Shown one piece after another: positions 17,692-25,643 of a stretch of 64,000 nucleotides of DNA (positions are counted from its first letter, which is position 1; every line of letters starts with the position of its first letter). The stretch is taken from positions 1-64,000 of the forward strand of contig JAQSYO010000007.1 of NCBI GenBank assembly GCA_029256105.1, read 5' to 3'. Both the position numbers and the translations under genes were made by a program. Below the pieces are notes generated by a model that ran no database searches, was not told where the DNA came from, and worked only from the letters and a program-made list of their open reading frames with translations. The DNA comes from Herbinix sp. GTDB taxonomy: Bacteria > Bacillota > Clostridia > Lachnospirales > Lachnospiraceae.

Positions 17692-19791
17692 ATGCATATG
17701 ATTAAAAATAGATTTCATAAGTTTGTTAGAGCAGTAACGAAAAATTTGATTGTAGAAATAAATCGTTTCTTTAATAATTTTTTAATAGATGAGCAAAGCT
17801 TTCTATTGAATAAAGGTGAGGTAAATTATTGGAAGAATAGAATTTTTTATATCACATCGTTTGTTATGCTCATTTTTGGTGCTCCTTTGATGCTTTTCGG
17901 GGGCTACATGTTTTATCATTCGGGAGATGTTGGATATGGTATCACAGAAATTCTATTTTATACTATCGGTGCGATTATCATCACTCGTAAATCGATTAGC
18001 GTAAAATTTAAGAAACTATTTATTGTATTTAGCTTATATACAATCAGTATATTTTTGTTGCTCACGACGGGTTTGTTAGGTGGTGGTATGGTCTGTGTGG
18101 TATTTACACTAATTCTTACTGGATGCCTACTGGAAAAGAAGCAAATTGAGAAGGTTGTAATGCTAAATCTACTCGTATTTTGTATTTTAACCGTGTTAGT
18201 CTACAACGGTTATTTTGATGGAACTCCGATGGCACCCTATAAGCGGGTGTGGGTTATCAATGGGGTAACTGCCCAGGTCTTCGGAATTATGCTATTAATT
18301 CTTATGAATACAATTTATAATGGATTAGAAAAGCAAACACATCAAATTAGGAAATCAGAGGCATCCTTAGCGGCCAGCGAAATTAAGCACAGAGAAATGA
18401 TTGCTAATATATCAGATGCAATTGTAATTATTGATCAAGCAGGTGTTGTTACATATCATAGTCCTAATCTAGTACAAAGGTTCCCTTGGATGTCTAAGGA
18501 AATCAAAAATCGATCCTTTTATGATGAAATACATCCGGAGGACCGAACCTATATGGAAGGAGTCATTCAGAGTCTGCTTCAAGAAAATGGACGAATAAAA
18601 ACAATGGAAGCAAGATATCTAGGGAAAGATGGTAAGGTTGGATATCTGGAATTGACGGCTGTTAATCTAACGGAAGATGCAAATATCAATGGGTTCTTAA
18701 TTAATTACAGTGATATAACAGAACGTAAAGTCCACGAAGAGGAAATCGTATATTTAAATCAACACGATAGTTTGACCGGTTTATATAATAGAGATTTTTT
18801 TGAAAAAGAGAAGAGAAGATTAGATGTGGAGGCTCAACTTCCATTATCCGTAATTGTAGGAGATATCAATGGTTTGAAAATTATTAACGATTCGCTTGGA
18901 CACACCGAGGGTGATAAACTACTTGTTACAATAGGTAATATTATAGAAAAGTGTTGTCGCGAAGAAGATATTGTGGCCAGAATTAGTGGGGATGAATTTA
19001 ATATCCTACTCCCTAGAACAAAGAGTGAAGAAACCTTTATAATAATGAAAAAGATAAATTCTGCATGTGAGGATTATAATAAGAGTATATCTAGTGAACT
19101 ATATCATATTAGCATTTCCTTGGGTTCGGCTACGCGAACAAGAATGGAGGAATCTTATGATAATATTTTAAAAATAGCAGAAGATTATATGTATAAGAGG
19201 AAACTTCTGGAAGGTAGAAGCTTTCATAGTTCGATTTTATCGGCAATGAAGACCGCATTATTTGAGAAAAGTCATGAGACGGAGCAACATGCAAAAAGGT
19301 TAATTCAGCTTTCAAAAGCGGTAGGAGAAGCAATCGGATTAACGGCGCAACAATTTGACGAGTTAGAATTATTTTCGACTCTACATGATATTGGTAAAAT
19401 CGGTATTGACAATCAAATTCTCAACAAACCAGCTAAATTAGATGATGATGAATGGATTAAGATGAAAAAGCATTCTGAGATTGGTTATCGGATTGCAATG
19501 GCATCACCGGAATTGATGTCAATTGCTTATTATATCCTTACCCATCATGAACGTTGGGATGGAAAAGGCTATCCCCAGGGTTTAGCCGGTGAAAATATCC
19601 CGCTACTATCCCGCATACTTGCCGTAGCCGATTCATATGATGCTATGACAGAGGATAGACCTTATCGAAAAGGAATGCAAAAGCAAGAGGCTATTGATGA
19701 AATAGTTAATAATACCGGTACCCAATTTGATCCAGAGATTGCTCGGATATTTGTAGAAATTGTCATGAAGGATTTGGATAATATTGGATAA
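17692..19791 (+). CDS. membrane sensor with PAS, GGDEF and HD-GYP domains
   Basis: 699 residues. Six hydrophobic spans (~45-215) form an N-terminal membrane sensor; a PAS domain (~235-345) follows with YHSPNLVQRFPWM and YLELTAVNLTEDANINGFLINYSDITERK; then a GGDEF domain (~355-510: DSLTGLYNRDFF, signature RISGDEF, i.e. SGDEF in place of GGDEF); and an HD-GYP domain (~525-695: LHDIGKIGI, HHERWDGKGYP, DRPYRKGM) with intact metal ligands. HD-GYP should hydrolyse cyclic di-GMP; the altered GGDEF may still synthesise or bind nucleotide. The stand-alone gene has alternative ATGs at 17692 and 17698. The membrane ligand is unknown. Confidence 0.9.
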   Translation: MHMIKNRFHKFVRAVTKNLIVEINRFFNNFLIDEQSFLLNKGEVNYWKNRIFYITSFVMLIFGAPLMLFGGYMFYHSGDVGYGITEILFYTIGAIIITRKSISVKFKKLFIVFSLYTISIFLLLTTGLLGGGMVCVVFTLILTGCLLEKKQIEKVVMLNLLVFCILTVLVYNGYFDGTPMAPYKRVWVINGVTAQVFGIMLLILMNTIYNGLEKQTHQIRKSEASLAASEIKHREMIANISDAIVIIDQAGVVTYHSPNLVQRFPWMSKEIKNRSFYDEIHPEDRTYMEGVIQSLLQENGRIKTMEARYLGKDGKVGYLELTAVNLTEDANINGFLINYSDITERKVHEEEIVYLNQHDSLTGLYNRDFFEKEKRRLDVEAQLPLSVIVGDINGLKIINDSLGHTEGDKLLVTIGNIIEKCCREEDIVARISGDEFNILLPRTKSEETFIIMKKINSACEDYNKSISSELYHISISLGSATRTRMEESYDNILKIAEDYMYKRKLLEGRSFHSSILSAMKTALFEKSHETEQHAKRLIQLSKAVGEAIGLTAQQFDELELFSTLHDIGKIGIDNQILNKPAKLDDDEWIKMKKHSEIGYRIAMASPELMSIAYYILTHHERWDGKGYPQGLAGENIPLLSRILAVADSYDAMTEDRPYRKGMQKQEAIDEIVNNTGTQFDPEIARIFVEIVMKDLDNIG

Positions 19792-19991
19792 ACGTGATTT
19801 TCTCCAAACTATCTGTAATGAAATATTAAAGAGTAAATAGTAAAAGAGAATAAGAGAAAAGAGTAAAATTGTTAAAGATAATTATTAAATGGGTCAAGAA
19901 ATAATTCAAAAAATAATGACTGAAATTATATTTACAAATAGTATGAAACGTAAATAATATAAATAATAATCATTAAAAATAATATTAATGA

Positions 19992-20020
19992 TTGACAGAT
20001 CTAATCGGAAATGTTAAAAT
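19992..20020 (+). promoter_or_regulatory. sigma-A promoter of the ABC-F gene
   Basis: TTGACA (19992-19997), 17-base spacer, TAAAAT (20015-20020). The predicted transcript has a ~385-base leader containing two upstream frames and terminator hairpins. Confidence 0.75.
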
Positions 20021-20054
20021 GAGCCCGTAAAATTAAGAAAACGAGGTACTAGGA

Positions 20055-20075
20055 ATGATTATAATTACTTGCTAA
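20055..20075 (+). CDS. leader peptide MIIITC upstream of the ABC-F gene
   Basis: Six codons then TAA, with GAGG 8 bases upstream. It is the first translatable frame after the promoter. Short hydrophobic leader peptides commonly control antibiotic-resistance genes by drug-induced ribosome stalling, so this is a candidate sensor. Inference from position. Confidence 0.4.
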   Translation: MIIITC

Positions 20076-20103
20076 TCAGATATTTGAATATGCAATAAAA
20101 CAC

Positions 20104-20124
20104 AGCCGTTTTCGGTTCATTTTT
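20104..20124 (+). terminator. small leader hairpin with T run
   Basis: AGCCG (20104-20108), TTTT loop, CGGTT (20113-20117), then CATTTTT. It lies 28 bases after the first leader peptide; a weak early attenuator candidate. Confidence 0.4.
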
Positions 20125-20208
20125 GTTGCGAGCAAGAAATTATCAATCCTATCTCTCATATATTATGCAGAATTCGTAAAGTATACCAACTCTTTAGAAA
20201 ATGGTATC

Positions 20209-20277
20209 ATGTTTGTTTACGATAATTTGAAGCTTACTAGTTCTTTCAATTGCAGCATTATGACCACAAGAAGGTAA
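20209..20277 (+). CDS. second leader frame ending in the loop of the attenuator
   Basis: 22 codons (MFVYDNLKLT ... MTTRR) whose stop codon, 20275-20277, falls in the loop of the terminator hairpin at 20263. A ribosome completing or stalling in this frame would occupy the 5' arm and block termination. It has no good ribosome site, which weakens the case; an internal ATG would give the five-residue MTTRR. Confidence 0.35.
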   Translation: MFVYDNLKLTSSFNCSIMTTRR

Positions 20278-20297
20278 TTTCTTGTGGTTTTATTTTA
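20263..20297 (+). terminator. attenuator terminator before the ABC-F gene
   Basis: ACCACAAGAA (20263-20272) pairs perfectly with TTCTTGTGGT (20279-20288), followed by TTTATTTTATT. It lies 115 bases before the gene, inside its transcript, so it is a regulatory terminator rather than the end of an upstream gene. Confidence 0.75.
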
Positions 20298-20412
20298 TTC
20301 TTGAAAGGTGAGTCGTTTCCCGATACTTCACTTGTTTCAAGATTATGCTTCAATAGTAACTATAAACTATAAATTATTACAACAGAAATGTCTATGGAGG
20401 GAATACAATATT

Positions 20413-22008
20413 ATGTCGCAAATTACTATAAATGACTTAACTTTTAGCTATGATACAACTTATGATAACATTTTTGAACACTCTAGTTTTCAAATTGATA
20501 CCGATTGGAAGCTTGGCTTTATTGGAAGAAATGGCAGGGGAAAGACTACTTTTCTAAATTTATTACTAGGAAAGCTGGAATATCAAGGATGCATTACTGC
20601 TTCGGTGGATTTTGATTATTTCCCATTTGAAGTAGTTGATACTACGGTAGATACTTTGGCGATTATTAAGAATACAATCGCACCGTTTGCTCAGTGGGAG
20701 CAGGAAATGGAACAGTGTCTGAAAGAGAGCGAAGCGGAACAAAGTTCAATAAGTCCAGTGATGGATCGTTATGGGAAGCTCCTCGACCTATATCAATCCC
20801 ATGATGGTTACGTTATTGAGGAATTAATTGAGAAGGAGTTGGGAAAACTTCAGGTGGACTCATCTGTACTTACAAGGCCATTTTCCACGTTAAGTTTTGG
20901 TGAGCGTACAAAGATTATGCTGGCAGCTCTATTTCTTAAGAAAAATAACTTTCTGCTTATTGATGAACCAACAAATCACTTGGATATGGAGGGGCGTGAT
21001 ACCCTAGCTTCTTATCTTCAGACAAAGAAGGGATTTATTCTGGTTTCCCATGACCGAGCGTTTCTCAATCAGTGCATCGACCATGTCCTGTCAATCAATC
21101 GAGCTAACATCGAGGTACAAAGAGGAAATTATGACTCCTGGCAGCAGAACAAAGAGCTTCAGGATAATTATGAACTATCAAAAAACGAACAACTTAAAAA
21201 GGATATTACCGTTTTATCGGACGCTGCCAAGCGTGCAACAGGTTGGTCTGATCAGGTGGAAGCCTCCAAGATAGGAACCCATGCAGCAGATCGAGGAGCA
21301 ATCGGACATAAGGCAGCCAAGATGATGAAACGTGCAAAATCCATAGAAAATAGAAAGCTGGATGCAATCGAGGAAAAAAAGGGGTTACTTAAAAACATTG
21401 AACAGGTAGATTCCCTAAAGATGAACTTACTTCCATTTCCAAAGAAACGTCTGATCGAAGCAGAAGGCTTGAACCTATTCTACGGGGAAAGAGAAATTAC
21501 ATCAAACATTGACTTTACGCTACTAAATGGTGACCGAATAGCAATTCGAGGTAAAAATGGATCTGGAAAATCTACTCTATTTAAGCTTCTCCTGGGAAAT
21601 GATATTACTTATACTGGACGCTTTCATGTAGCGCAAGGGCTTAAGATTTCTTATGTGTCACAGGATACCTCGTACCTTGAGGGTAATCTCAAAGATTTTG
21701 CAGTAACCTATGGGTTGGATGAAACAATCTTTAAGACAGTACTTCGTCAGCTTGATTTTTCCAGAGGACAGTTTGAGAAGGATATCCGAGACTTTAGTGG
21801 TGGGCAAAAGAAAAAGGTTTTACTTGCAAAAAGTCTCTCAGAGCCGGCTCATGTATTCCTATGGGATGAACCACTAAACTTCGTGGATGTATTCTCAAGG
21901 GTTCAGGTAGAAGAGTTGATACTGAAATATCAGCCAACAATGATATTTGTGGAACATGACCGAGTTTTTGTTGATAAGATAGCAACCGAAATAGTGCATT
22001 TGGACTAG
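20413..22008 (+). CDS. ABC-F ribosomal protection protein, Lsa/CplR-like
   Basis: 531 residues with two ATP-binding cassettes and no membrane domain. NBD1: GRNGRGKTT, LSFGERTK, FLLIDEPTNHLD. A charged helical linker (~200-330: KNEQLKKDITVLSDAAKRATGW and KAAKMMKRAKS) corresponds to the antibiotic-resistance domain that reaches the ribosomal P-site tRNA region. NBD2: GKNGSGKST, FSGGQKKK, VFLWDEPLNFVD. The start MSQITINDLTFSYD and overall pattern fit the Lsa/Vga/CplR group, which dislodges lincosamides, pleuromutilins and streptogramin A. Start chosen at 20413 because TGGAGGG precedes it; an in-frame ATG 35 codons upstream lies in the leader. Likely drug-inducible through the leader attenuator. 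Confidence 0.88.
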   Translation: MSQITINDLTFSYDTTYDNIFEHSSFQIDTDWKLGFIGRNGRGKTTFLNLLLGKLEYQGCITASVDFDYFPFEVVDTTVDTLAIIKNTIAPFAQWEQEMEQCLKESEAEQSSISPVMDRYGKLLDLYQSHDGYVIEELIEKELGKLQVDSSVLTRPFSTLSFGERTKIMLAALFLKKNNFLLIDEPTNHLDMEGRDTLASYLQTKKGFILVSHDRAFLNQCIDHVLSINRANIEVQRGNYDSWQQNKELQDNYELSKNEQLKKDITVLSDAAKRATGWSDQVEASKIGTHAADRGAIGHKAAKMMKRAKSIENRKLDAIEEKKGLLKNIEQVDSLKMNLLPFPKKRLIEAEGLNLFYGEREITSNIDFTLLNGDRIAIRGKNGSGKSTLFKLLLGNDITYTGRFHVAQGLKISYVSQDTSYLEGNLKDFAVTYGLDETIFKTVLRQLDFSRGQFEKDIRDFSGGQKKKVLLAKSLSEPAHVFLWDEPLNFVDVFSRVQVEELILKYQPTMIFVEHDRVFVDKIATEIVHLD

Positions 22009-22118
22009 AATTTGTGTTATGCATAAATTTGGGTTTTTATTCCTATTTGTATAGTGATATAAGAAGATATATGTTATAATAAATTATGGTAATAATAGGC
22101 TATGATAACAGGCAAATG

Positions 22119-22500
22119 ATAATGAGCTATGATAGGCAAATGATAATAAGCAATATCAAGCAAAAATTGTGTAAATTATAACAAGTAAAAGATAACAAGT
22201 AAAAGATAACAAGTAAAAGATAACAAGTAAAAGATATCAAACAAATAATCACAACTTATAATAAACAATTTTTAACAAAGTTAAAAATAACAGATATTAA
22301 ACAAATAATATCGAATCAATTAAGCAGCAAATAATTTCAAGCAACAAATATCAAACAGATATATCAATCAAATAATATTATACAAATATATCAAACAACG
22401 AATATCAAACAACGAATATCAAACAACGAATATCAAACAACGAATATCAAACAACGAATATCAAACAAATATATCAAACAAATAATATCAGACAAATAAT
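22119..22500. repeat. degenerate 14-base satellite (two exact sub-arrays)
   Basis: A-rich, G-poor tandem repeat region filling most of the gap between the ABC-F gene and the YdcF gene. Four exact copies of ATAACAAGTAAAAG run 22178-22233; five or more copies of AATATCAAACAACG run 22387-22470, with decayed relatives (ATATCAAACAAAT) between and after. Both arrays share a 14-base period, visible as 7+7. No open frame or dyad symmetry. Probably slippage-driven; could affect upstream mRNA or spacing of promoters. Confidence 0.8.
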
Positions 22501-22564
22501 AACAATCCTTATAGGAAGTAGAAACTTGTTATTATAGGGAAGGAAAAAGCGAGGTAAATATAAA

Positions 22565-23236
22565 ATGAAAAAGCTTATCAAAAAACTATTTCTTATCATT
22601 CTTTGTCTTGGTATATTTGGTACTATTGCACTTTTTGGTATTAATGCTATCGTGAAAGCCTCAGCCGATGAAGTTATATTAAATCAAGAGGAAGCCTCTT
22701 CATTAGAGGAGGTGGATTGTATCTTAATTTTAGGTGCAGGAGTTTGGGAGGGGGGTAGGCCTAGTCCAATGTTAGAGGACCGTCTACTTCAGGGAATTGA
22801 ATTATATAAAGCAGGTGTGTCAGACAAATTATTAATGAGTGGTGATCACGGCCGTAAGGATTACGATGAAGTGAATGTAATGAAACAATATGCAATTAAT
22901 GCGGGCATACCGTCAGAGAATATATTTATGGATCATGCCGGCTTTTCAACCTATGAGAGTATGTATCGTGCCAGGGATATATTCGAGGCCGATAAAATTC
23001 TTCTAGTTACACAGGGATATCATATGTATCGTGCTTTATATGTAGGTAAGGAACTTGGATTAGAAGTATATGGTGTCGCTTCTGATCCAAGAATATATGC
23101 AGGGCAAAGCTATCGCGAAGCCCGCGAAGTTCTAGCAAGAGTTAAGGATTTCTTCTATGTGATAATGAAACCAGAACCCACGTATCTAGGGGATGCAATA
23201 CCGGTGAGTGGTAATGGAGATCTTACGAACGATTAA
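22565..23236 (+). CDS. SanA/YdcF family (DUF218) membrane-anchored protein
   Basis: 223 residues. One N-terminal hydrophobic anchor (LFLIILCLGIFGTIALFGINAIV), then a DUF218 domain: CILILGAGVWEGGRPSPMLEDRL, KLLMSGDHG, and VTQGYHMYRALYVGKELG. Relatives (SanA in enterobacteria) affect envelope barrier function and vancomycin exclusion; the reaction is unknown. GAGG precedes the ATG by 11 bases. The gene lies directly after the 14-base repeat region, so no clear promoter is seen. Confidence 0.85.
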   Translation: MKKLIKKLFLIILCLGIFGTIALFGINAIVKASADEVILNQEEASSLEEVDCILILGAGVWEGGRPSPMLEDRLLQGIELYKAGVSDKLLMSGDHGRKDYDEVNVMKQYAINAGIPSENIFMDHAGFSTYESMYRARDIFEADKILLVTQGYHMYRALYVGKELGLEVYGVASDPRIYAGQSYREAREVLARVKDFFYVIMKPEPTYLGDAIPVSGNGDLTND

Positions 23237-23292
23237 AAAGGTGTATAGATAAGTATATACCTGAAAATATAACACAGAAAGGATATGGAAAT

Positions 23293-23829
23293 ATGAAGGA
23301 TACAATATTACTTGTAGTAGATGTTCAAACAGCATTAATAGAGGAGCATCCCTATAACGAAACAAAGGTAATTAAGAATATTAAACAATTAATCCATACC
23401 TCCAGGCAAGCTGGTATTGAGGTAGTTTATGTTCGTCACGATGGCGGCGTTGGTGGAGATCTTGAGATTAACACAAAGGGGTGGCAGATATACCATGAAA
23501 TAGCTCCTGAAAGTGGAGAAATGATATTTGATAAAAAATATTGTAGTTCCTTTTTAAAAACGGGATTAAAAGAATACATAGATAATAAGGAAATTAAAAC
23601 GATTATCTTGGTTGGCATGCAGACGGAATATTGTATTGATACAACCTGTAAAACAGCTTTTGAGCATGGCTATAAGGTCATCATTCCCAAAGAAACGAAT
23701 ACGACCTTTGATAATGCATATTTGACGAGTGAAAAATTATACGAATTTTATAATTATATGATTTGGGATAATCGCTTTGGGCAATTAATTTCAGTCGATG
23801 ATCTAGAAATTGAGCTCCAACGAGGATAA
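23293..23829 (+). CDS. isochorismatase-family cysteine hydrolase
   Basis: 178 residues. Alpha/beta fold with a catalytic triad typical of the family: Asp in LLVVDVQ (residue ~9), Lys in FDKKYCSSF, and Cys in GMQTEYCIDTTCKTAFEHGY. Family members hydrolyse amides or vinyl ethers (nicotinamidase-like, isochorismatase-like); substrate cannot be inferred. 56 bases after the YdcF gene, same strand, so possibly one transcript. AAAGGA ribosome site. Confidence 0.88.
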   Translation: MKDTILLVVDVQTALIEEHPYNETKVIKNIKQLIHTSRQAGIEVVYVRHDGGVGGDLEINTKGWQIYHEIAPESGEMIFDKKYCSSFLKTGLKEYIDNKEIKTIILVGMQTEYCIDTTCKTAFEHGYKVIIPKETNTTFDNAYLTSEKLYEFYNYMIWDNRFGQLISVDDLEIELQRG

Positions 23830-23925
23830 CTACAGTAAAATACTTGATTATGTAAAACTAGTTTTATAGAGTTGTGAAGCACGAAAAATTCAAACTAAAA
23901 ATATCTCATACGAATTGGAGAGAAT

Positions 23926-24408
23926 ATGAAACTTTATATTAAGCAACGAATTTTTTCATTTGGTGACAAATATGATGTATATGATGCAGATGAGAACGTA
24001 GTTTTTGATGTAGAAAGCGAACTTTTTACCATCGGAGCAAAGCTGCATCTATATGATACACAGGGTCAGGAACTTTATTATATCAAACGGAAGCTAACTT
24101 TTTTCCTGGCAGAATACGAGATCTATAATAACAATGATTTATGTGCAACCATCAGTCAGGAGTTTGCTTTGTTTCACGCTAAATTAAATGTTGATAGTGT
24201 TCTAGGGAATTTTTCGATCGATGGAGATTTTATGACCATGAATTATCAGATTACCAAGGATGGTCAGTACTTTGGAAGCATCTTTAAAAAGTGGTTATCT
24301 TGGGGCGACAGCTATGAACTGGACATTCCGGATGAAGAAAATGCAGGGTTGTTATGTGCATTGGTTATTGCAATCGATAATTGTCTACATAATGAGAATA
24401 AATCATGA
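23926..24408 (+). CDS. LURP-one-related (LOR/YxjI-like) protein
   Basis: 160 residues built of repeated short beta strands: MKLYIKQRIFSFGDKYDVYD, FTIGAKLHLYDTQGQELYYIK, LTFFLAEYEIYN. This is the tubby-like beta-barrel pattern of LOR proteins. Bacterial members are cytoplasmic and of unknown function. The stop overlaps the next gene start by 4 bases (ATGA), so the two are translationally coupled. Confidence 0.82.
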   Translation: MKLYIKQRIFSFGDKYDVYDADENVVFDVESELFTIGAKLHLYDTQGQELYYIKRKLTFFLAEYEIYNNNDLCATISQEFALFHAKLNVDSVLGNFSIDGDFMTMNYQITKDGQYFGSIFKKWLSWGDSYELDIPDEENAGLLCALVIAIDNCLHNENKS

Positions 24409-24605
24409 TGAACGGACAAAATAGGGCAAATATAAAAATTGGTATGGAAGTTAAAATAGTATTGAAGAAAGATCAGCCAACTGGAAAATTAACAAATGGA
24501 CATGTGAAAAAAATCCTGACAAATAGTCAATTTCATCCTCATGGCATCAAAGTGATGTTGGTTGAGGGTGATATGGTTGGAAGAGTTCAGGAGATAATGG
24601 AATAG
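24405..24605 (+). CDS. ywbE: YwbE family protein
   Basis: 66 residues. Core IKIGMEVKIVLKKDQPTGKLTNGHVKKILTNS and FHPHGIKVMLVEGDMVGRVQEI matches YwbE (DUF2196), a small SH3-like, probably nucleic-acid-binding domain of unknown role. It overlaps the LURP-one gene by 4 bases. A second ATG at 24408 is equally possible. Confidence 0.88.
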   Translation: MMNGQNRANIKIGMEVKIVLKKDQPTGKLTNGHVKKILTNSQFHPHGIKVMLVEGDMVGRVQEIME

Positions 24606-24641
24606 GGTTTCTTAATACTAGTTATTAAGTATCATCATATA

Positions 24642-24697
24642 AATGGAACCTATGGGATTAGATTTTTTAGTATCTATTCCACAGGTTCCATTTTATA
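24642..24697 (+). terminator. terminator after ywbE
   Basis: AATGGAACCTATGG (24642-24655) pairs with CCACAGGTTCCATT (24679-24692) with a mismatch; TTTT follows. The remaining bases to 25018 hold nothing I can support. Confidence 0.85.
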
Positions 24698-25018
24698 TTA
24701 GTAGGTTAGTAGCCTTTATTATTATATACATTTTTTTGAATTTATGGCCATTTTTTATAAGTATAAAATTTTCTCCTCAGGATATTATACAAACAGATGG
24801 ATTAACTATAATCCCAAACATCTTTTCTTTACGTAATGTATGCTACGAAATATGGATTGTTTAAACGTAAGAATAGAAGTATAATATTAGTAGAAGAAAC
24901 GAGATTTTTACCATGCGGCTAATTATATCACAATGATCAAAAAAACTAAAGGATAAGTATTACAGTTCGTAACAACATCATTTAGCGAAAATACTTAATG
25001 ATTAGGAGAAGTGAAATT

Positions 25019-25249
25019 ATGAATGTATGGAGAGTATTGTTTTTGTTAGAGTATGAGTGGAGAGTATTTCGAATTTATCGGAAATTAATTAATTGGTTAG
25101 TGAAAAGAGGAATGAAATTATCTTCCCCAATATTGTGTAAAATAAAAAGAAAATTGGATAACCATAATATGAATTTGATGGAATTAAAGAGAAAATACGA
25201 GAAGCAGACAGGACAGGTAATTATATATTATAAATGCGATGAAATTTGA
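25019..25249 (+). CDS. small basic hypothetical protein
   Basis: 76 residues from the ATG with AGGAG 10 bases upstream (an in-frame ATG at 24998 lacks one). MNVWRVLFLLEYEWRVFRIYRKLINWLVKRGMK gives an amphipathic, aromatic and basic N-terminal helix; the rest is a Lys-rich helix ending KYEKQTGQVIIYYKCDEI. Not recognised; the size and single-helix plan recall Spo0E-like small regulators, but the SxxxD signature is missing. Confidence 0.55.
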   Translation: MNVWRVLFLLEYEWRVFRIYRKLINWLVKRGMKLSSPILCKIKRKLDNHNMNLMELKRKYEKQTGQVIIYYKCDEI

Positions 25250-25337
25250 TATCTTAAATCTTTCATCCTTTTGTCCAACAATGGTAGTGGAGGTTTAGCG
25301 ATTCTATCTCAATTATCTGAATAATTTAATAGTAACT

Positions 25338-25402
25338 GAATAAAGGCTGCCCGTTAGCTCACAACAATTTATGTTGAAAGCTAACAAGCAGCCTTTATTC
25401 CT
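25338..25402. terminator. bidirectional terminator
   Basis: GAATAAAGGCTGC (25338-25350) pairs with GCAGCCTTTATTC (25388-25400), with an inner GTTAGCT/AGCTAAC stem. It serves the small plus-strand gene and the minus-strand genes converging on it. Confidence 0.9.
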
Positions 25403-25469
25403 GTGTATTAATTTGACTTGTCCAACAAAACTATGTTTCGTATTCCAAAAGGAGTCATAATACAAATTC

Positions 25470-25592
25470 TTATTTCTTTTTGGGTTTTTTAATTACCTCA
25501 GGTTCGCTCATAATCGGCTTTAATGAAGGTAATGCTCCGGTTTCGGTTTTCTTCTTCTTTTTAACGTCTTTTTTAATATCTCTGTTACCCAT
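25470..25592 (-). CDS. small Lys-rich conserved protein (40 residues)
   Basis: MGNRDIKKDVKKKKKTETG ... VIKKPKKK: a 40-residue, highly basic peptide with no hydrophobic core. AAAGGAGTG lies 5-12 bases before the ATG. It is upstream of the helicase stop on the same strand (51-base gap), so probably co-transcribed with the DEAD-box helicase. Similar tiny MGN-(R/K)D-x-KK proteins occur in Firmicutes; function unknown, plausibly RNA binding. Confidence 0.65.
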   Translation of the reverse strand: MGNRDIKKDVKKKKKTETGALPSLKPIMSEPEVIKKPKKK

Positions 25593-25643
25593 TTATACCA
25601 CTCCTTTTATATGTTTCATTATTTATAATATATATTATTATAA

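Noticed and set aside
22178-22470. CRISPR-like array
   Set aside because: Units are 14 bases and directly abutting with no unique spacers, and no cas genes are present.
24643-24864. 73-residue plus-strand frame after ywbE
   Set aside because: It starts inside the ywbE terminator stem, has no ribosome site, and the hydrophobic stretch comes from T-rich non-coding DNA.
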